Shown one piece after another: positions 25,030-27,278 of a stretch of 27,278 nt of DNA. Under the pieces are notes generated by a model. It searched no databases, was not told the origin of the DNA, and saw only the letters and a list, made by a program, of their open reading frames with translations. The DNA lies in assembly GCA_964437725.1 (NCBI GenBank), contig CAYTIB010000009.1, positions 1 through 27,278 of the forward strand, read 5' to 3'. Made by a program: the position numbers and the translations under genes. Source of the stretch: CAYTIB01 sp964437725. GTDB lineage: Bacteria; UBA8248; JACPRG01; G963555815. Numbering within the stretch: position 1 is the stretch's first letter; each line of letters opens with the position of its first letter.

Positions 25030-26394
25030 TTGGAGATTTGTAGATTCTTTGTGGCGAGTATTTGGTTTGCAGTTGTTTTTTTGAATTCATCCTTTGGGTG
25101 GTCGGGAGAGAATGTGTCTTGTCCAGATTCGGCAAGAAAATATTTATCTGTAGCGGAGACTGCATTGGAGCCTCCTGCACGTTTGAATCTTATTCGGAAA
25201 GCTATTGCGAATTGTCCAAAAAATGCGCGGGCGTATTACTTGTTGGGTCTTCATTATCAAGCACTCGGTTTACGATCGGAGGCAAGTGTAGCTTATCGCT
25301 CTGCGTTGGATCGTTTGCCAGAAGCTAAAAGTGTCTTGCGAGAAATTAGACAACTGAATCCACGCACACCCAAAGATGCGCTATGGAATGTAATCGGGAA
25401 GCTGATCCCTCTTAAAGAAAGAGGGAATAGTGGTGACCCAGAATCATGGTCCATTGAAGATCTTATGAAAAAAGTTCCCAATGATTATGAAACCCGTTTG
25501 TTTTTAGCTAAGGAATTGACGGGGATTGGGCAGGATATGATGAGCCGAAATCGGGCCGGGGGTTTGCCATTGCTAGTCCGCGCAATCGAACTTGTTCCGA
25601 AGTACCAACCTCCTCGAAACTTCTTGGTTCAATATTTTTGGAATTTAGGCGAATATCACTTCAATGGCGAGTGGTATGACAAGGCGGTAATGCAATATCG
25701 AAAGGGATTAGTCTACGCACCGAATAATCCTAGGCTTCACCTGAAATTGGCGGAAACTTACAGTCGGATGCAGAACCATGAGAATGACTCTCTCAGACAC
25801 TACCGACATGCAGACGCGTTTTTTGCTCAAAGAGCTATTGCTATTTCAGGGAATGAACAGGCTTCCATTCGACAGAGAATTCAACGGGGCTTGGATAGGT
25901 ACGATGATAGCCGTCCGGCCTATCGAAAAAAACGAAGCGACGCAGCACGAGAACTTGGAAAAACCTACTTGGCGAAAGAGGATTATGGTAGAGCTGCTGC
26001 TGCTTTTAAGGAAGCGGTCGGTTGGACACCCGGCAATGCGCTGTTGCACTTTGACCTTGCAGCCGCCCTGAAGGAGAAGAGTGACCCGGAATCGGATCGG
26101 GAGTCTCTACAGCACTTTGAGCGCTCGCTTGTACTGTTTCGAACTGCTCCTCCTCCCGATGCGGCAAATCTTGAAAAGCGGTTTGAGAAGAGAATCCAAC
26201 TAGAAATTGCACACCTTACCGGAGAAAGCGGATCTGCCTATTATCTAATGCAACAAGTGGCCATTGGGGTTCAAGAACGTGCTATTGAGTTGTCACTTTT
26301 CGTTCTCGCTTTTGCAGGAATCGCAGCATATCTCCTACGTGCTGGTTTGCGGATTAGCGGCTCTGAATCTGAGGAGCCCTATCCCACCCAATAA
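25030..26394 (+). CDS. TPR-repeat membrane-anchored protein, paralogue of 3862-5370
   Basis: 454 aa with hydrophobic N-terminus (about 6-22), TPR-like repeats and a C-terminal membrane helix (about 419-436). Shares the PAYRKK/PVYRKR segment, the ALTWTPEDG/AVGWTPGNA repeat and the C-terminal helix region with the other TPR gene. The cysteine pair is also kept (C31 and C62, similar spacing). Start is TTG at 25030 with GGAG 9 nt before, as the paralogue also starts with TTG. Its 3' end overlaps the convergent gene by 41 nt. No exact function recognised. Confidence 0.82.
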   Translation: MEICRFFVASIWFAVVFLNSSFGWSGENVSCPDSARKYLSVAETALEPPARLNLIRKAIANCPKNARAYYLLGLHYQALGLRSEASVAYRSALDRLPEAKSVLREIRQLNPRTPKDALWNVIGKLIPLKERGNSGDPESWSIEDLMKKVPNDYETRLFLAKELTGIGQDMMSRNRAGGLPLLVRAIELVPKYQPPRNFLVQYFWNLGEYHFNGEWYDKAVMQYRKGLVYAPNNPRLHLKLAETYSRMQNHENDSLRHYRHADAFFAQRAIAISGNEQASIRQRIQRGLDRYDDSRPAYRKKRSDAARELGKTYLAKEDYGRAAAAFKEAVGWTPGNALLHFDLAAALKEKSDPESDRESLQHFERSLVLFRTAPPPDAANLEKRFEKRIQLEIAHLTGESGSAYYLMQQVAIGVQERAIELSLFVLAFAGIAAYLLRAGLRISGSESEEPYPTQ

Positions 26395-26740
26395 CGCTAC
26401 AGTTCACCATTTTTATTTTTGAATTTGATGGCTTGACGATCCAGCAATAGTTTTCCCATCGGTCAAAGCGCCAAATTCTGTCGAGGACTAGGTTGTGCTT
26501 GACATAATAAGTGTCTGTCGATGCTTTCCTTGCGATCCAGTCGTATGAACGGCCATCAGTTTGAGGGGCGGATTCTGTGAGATTGGTCGCAATGTGTTCT
26601 CTCACCACTTTAATTGCTTTTATTCCTTCTATCGTGTTCTGGACGCTTGTTCCCCATTGATAGGCCAATCCAAGAAAAATGGCAGTTCCGATTATTCCTA
26701 GAACTATTAGGTTTCGATCTTTATTTTGGAATCTACTCAT
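26354..26740 (-). CDS. Unknown membrane-anchored protein
   Basis: 128 aa with one N-terminal helix (about 11-28), a short linker with KAIKVVREHI, then a possibly beta-rich domain containing YDWIARK, YYVKHN, IWRFDRWENYCWIVKPSNSKIKMVN. No family recognised. 42 nt after the GT2 gene on the same strand, so probably co-transcribed with it. Overlaps the TPR gene's last 41 nt in the opposite direction, which is unusual but the frame has coding-like character. Confidence 0.6.
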   Translation of the reverse strand: MSRFQNKDRNLIVLGIIGTAIFLGLAYQWGTSVQNTIEGIKAIKVVREHIATNLTESAPQTDGRSYDWIARKASTDTYYVKHNLVLDRIWRFDRWENYCWIVKPSNSKIKMVNCSVIGWDRAPQIQSR

Positions 26741-26782
26741 TGTCCGCGAGTAGCCTTGGGTGCATGTTCACTGCTATTAAAA

Positions 26783-27278
26783 TTAGAAACGATGGTTCCT
26801 CAAAAGGATGGCCCATAAGTACCACCTAAGGTAGCTACGGGCAACTCGAAGGAGTTTGAAGCTTGATTGGCCGGCCTTGCGCCCCTTCCAGGTGGTGGGT
26901 ACTTCTGCTATACGAAATCCCTTAAGAAAGGCTTTGACGCAGATTTCTAACGATGAGGCAAACCCCGCTTCTTCTAGCGGTGTTGTACGTAAAACCTCTG
27001 TTCTGTACATCTTAAATGCATTGCTGACATCGTGGGTTGGTATACCAGTTAACTTCTTGAGGCTTGAACAGACGTACCGTGAAAAGAAACCTTGGAGGAA
27101 GGGACCTCCTTGTCGTTCGCCTCCAGGCATATACCGTGAAGCACAGATTAGGTCGAAACCCTCTTTAAGTTTTTCATACATTAGGGCAACTGTTTCCGGA
27201 TTATCACAGAGGTCGGCCATCATTACTACAGTCACGGGTGTGGTAACTTCTTCGAAACCCGACTTTAGGGCATTGGTG
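26783..27278 (-). CDS. Family 2 glycosyltransferase, 5' end beyond window
   Basis: C-terminal 164 codons of a GT2 enzyme; the frame is open to the window edge, so the GTG at 27235 is not the start. Visible: the NALKSGFEEV region, ADLCDNPETV (metal-binding AD), ASRYMPGGERQGGP, then DVSNAFKMYR and the FASSLEICVKA and EVPTTWKGRKAGQSSFKL segments typical of polyprenyl-phosphate sugar transferases (DPM1-like). No long membrane region is present. Together with the TPR and unknown genes it resembles the module at 3.9-6.3 kb. Confidence 0.88.
   Translation of the reverse strand, partial: TNALKSGFEEVTTPVTVVMMADLCDNPETVALMYEKLKEGFDLICASRYMPGGERQGGPFLQGFFSRYVCSSLKKLTGIPTHDVSNAFKMYRTEVLRTTPLEEAGFASSLEICVKAFLKGFRIAEVPTTWKGRKAGQSSFKLLRVARSYLRWYLWAILLRNHRF

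Noticed and set aside
1..27278. CRISPR array or complete insertion sequence
   Set aside because: No regularly spaced direct repeats and no transposase or integrase frame were seen.

Overview
This is a 27.3 kb stretch of a bacterial chromosome with dense genes and moderate GC content. It appears to come from an uncultured Gram-negative bacterium. A lipoprotein MltD-type lytic transglycosylase and a LapB-like protein argue for a diderm envelope. A TRAP-TAXI transporter and a selenocysteine-type OsmC gene fit marine or delta-proteobacterial-like lineages (SAR324, Nitrospinota, Tectomicrobia or similar). That placement is inference; no rRNA or tRNA gene was seen. TGA acts as a normal stop at several gene ends (rsfS, obgE, the ABM gene), so the code is standard.

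Layout. 1-1929 (+): the 3' part of a 2-oxo acid dehydrogenase E2 gene and a zinc alcohol dehydrogenase. 2144-2641 (-): an OsmC-family gene with an in-frame TGA exactly at the reactive cysteine, followed by a bacterial SECIS-like hairpin; this is very probably a selenoprotein and is the most interesting item here. 2767-6281 (-): a class IV aminotransferase, a membrane-anchored TPR protein and a family 2 glycosyltransferase. 6622-7848 (+): an MFS transporter, convergent with a PF06684 'amino acid synthesis' gene (7855-8433, -). 8962-10545 (+): MltD-like transglycosylase with two LysM domains.

10608-16255 (-): a tight housekeeping operon in the order rplU, rpmA, obgE, proB, nadD, rsfS, dksA-like, lapB-like. 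A good sigma70-type promoter lies before rplU. Several start/stop overlaps suggest translational coupling. The last gene joins a LapA-like two-helix membrane domain to LapB-type TPRs and a zinc ribbon.

16451-20641 (-): a TRAP-TAXI uptake system, transcribed as TAXI binding protein, DUF1850 protein, fused 4TM/12TM permease. A roughly 1 kb non-coding region follows. Then come three tandem Rid (YjgF/RidA) paralogues (+), an antibiotic-biosynthesis-monooxygenase-like gene (-) and an M16 zinc peptidase (+). At the right end is a second TPR gene (+), paralogous to the one at 3.9-5.4 kb. It converges on an unknown membrane-anchored protein and another family 2 glycosyltransferase (-), cut by the window edge. 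Two paralogous TPR genes each beside a GT2 gene suggest a duplicated envelope or glycan-related module.

Starts were revised where Shine-Dalgarno spacing, operon overlap or family length argued for it. No CRISPR array, complete insertion sequence or RNA gene could be supported.
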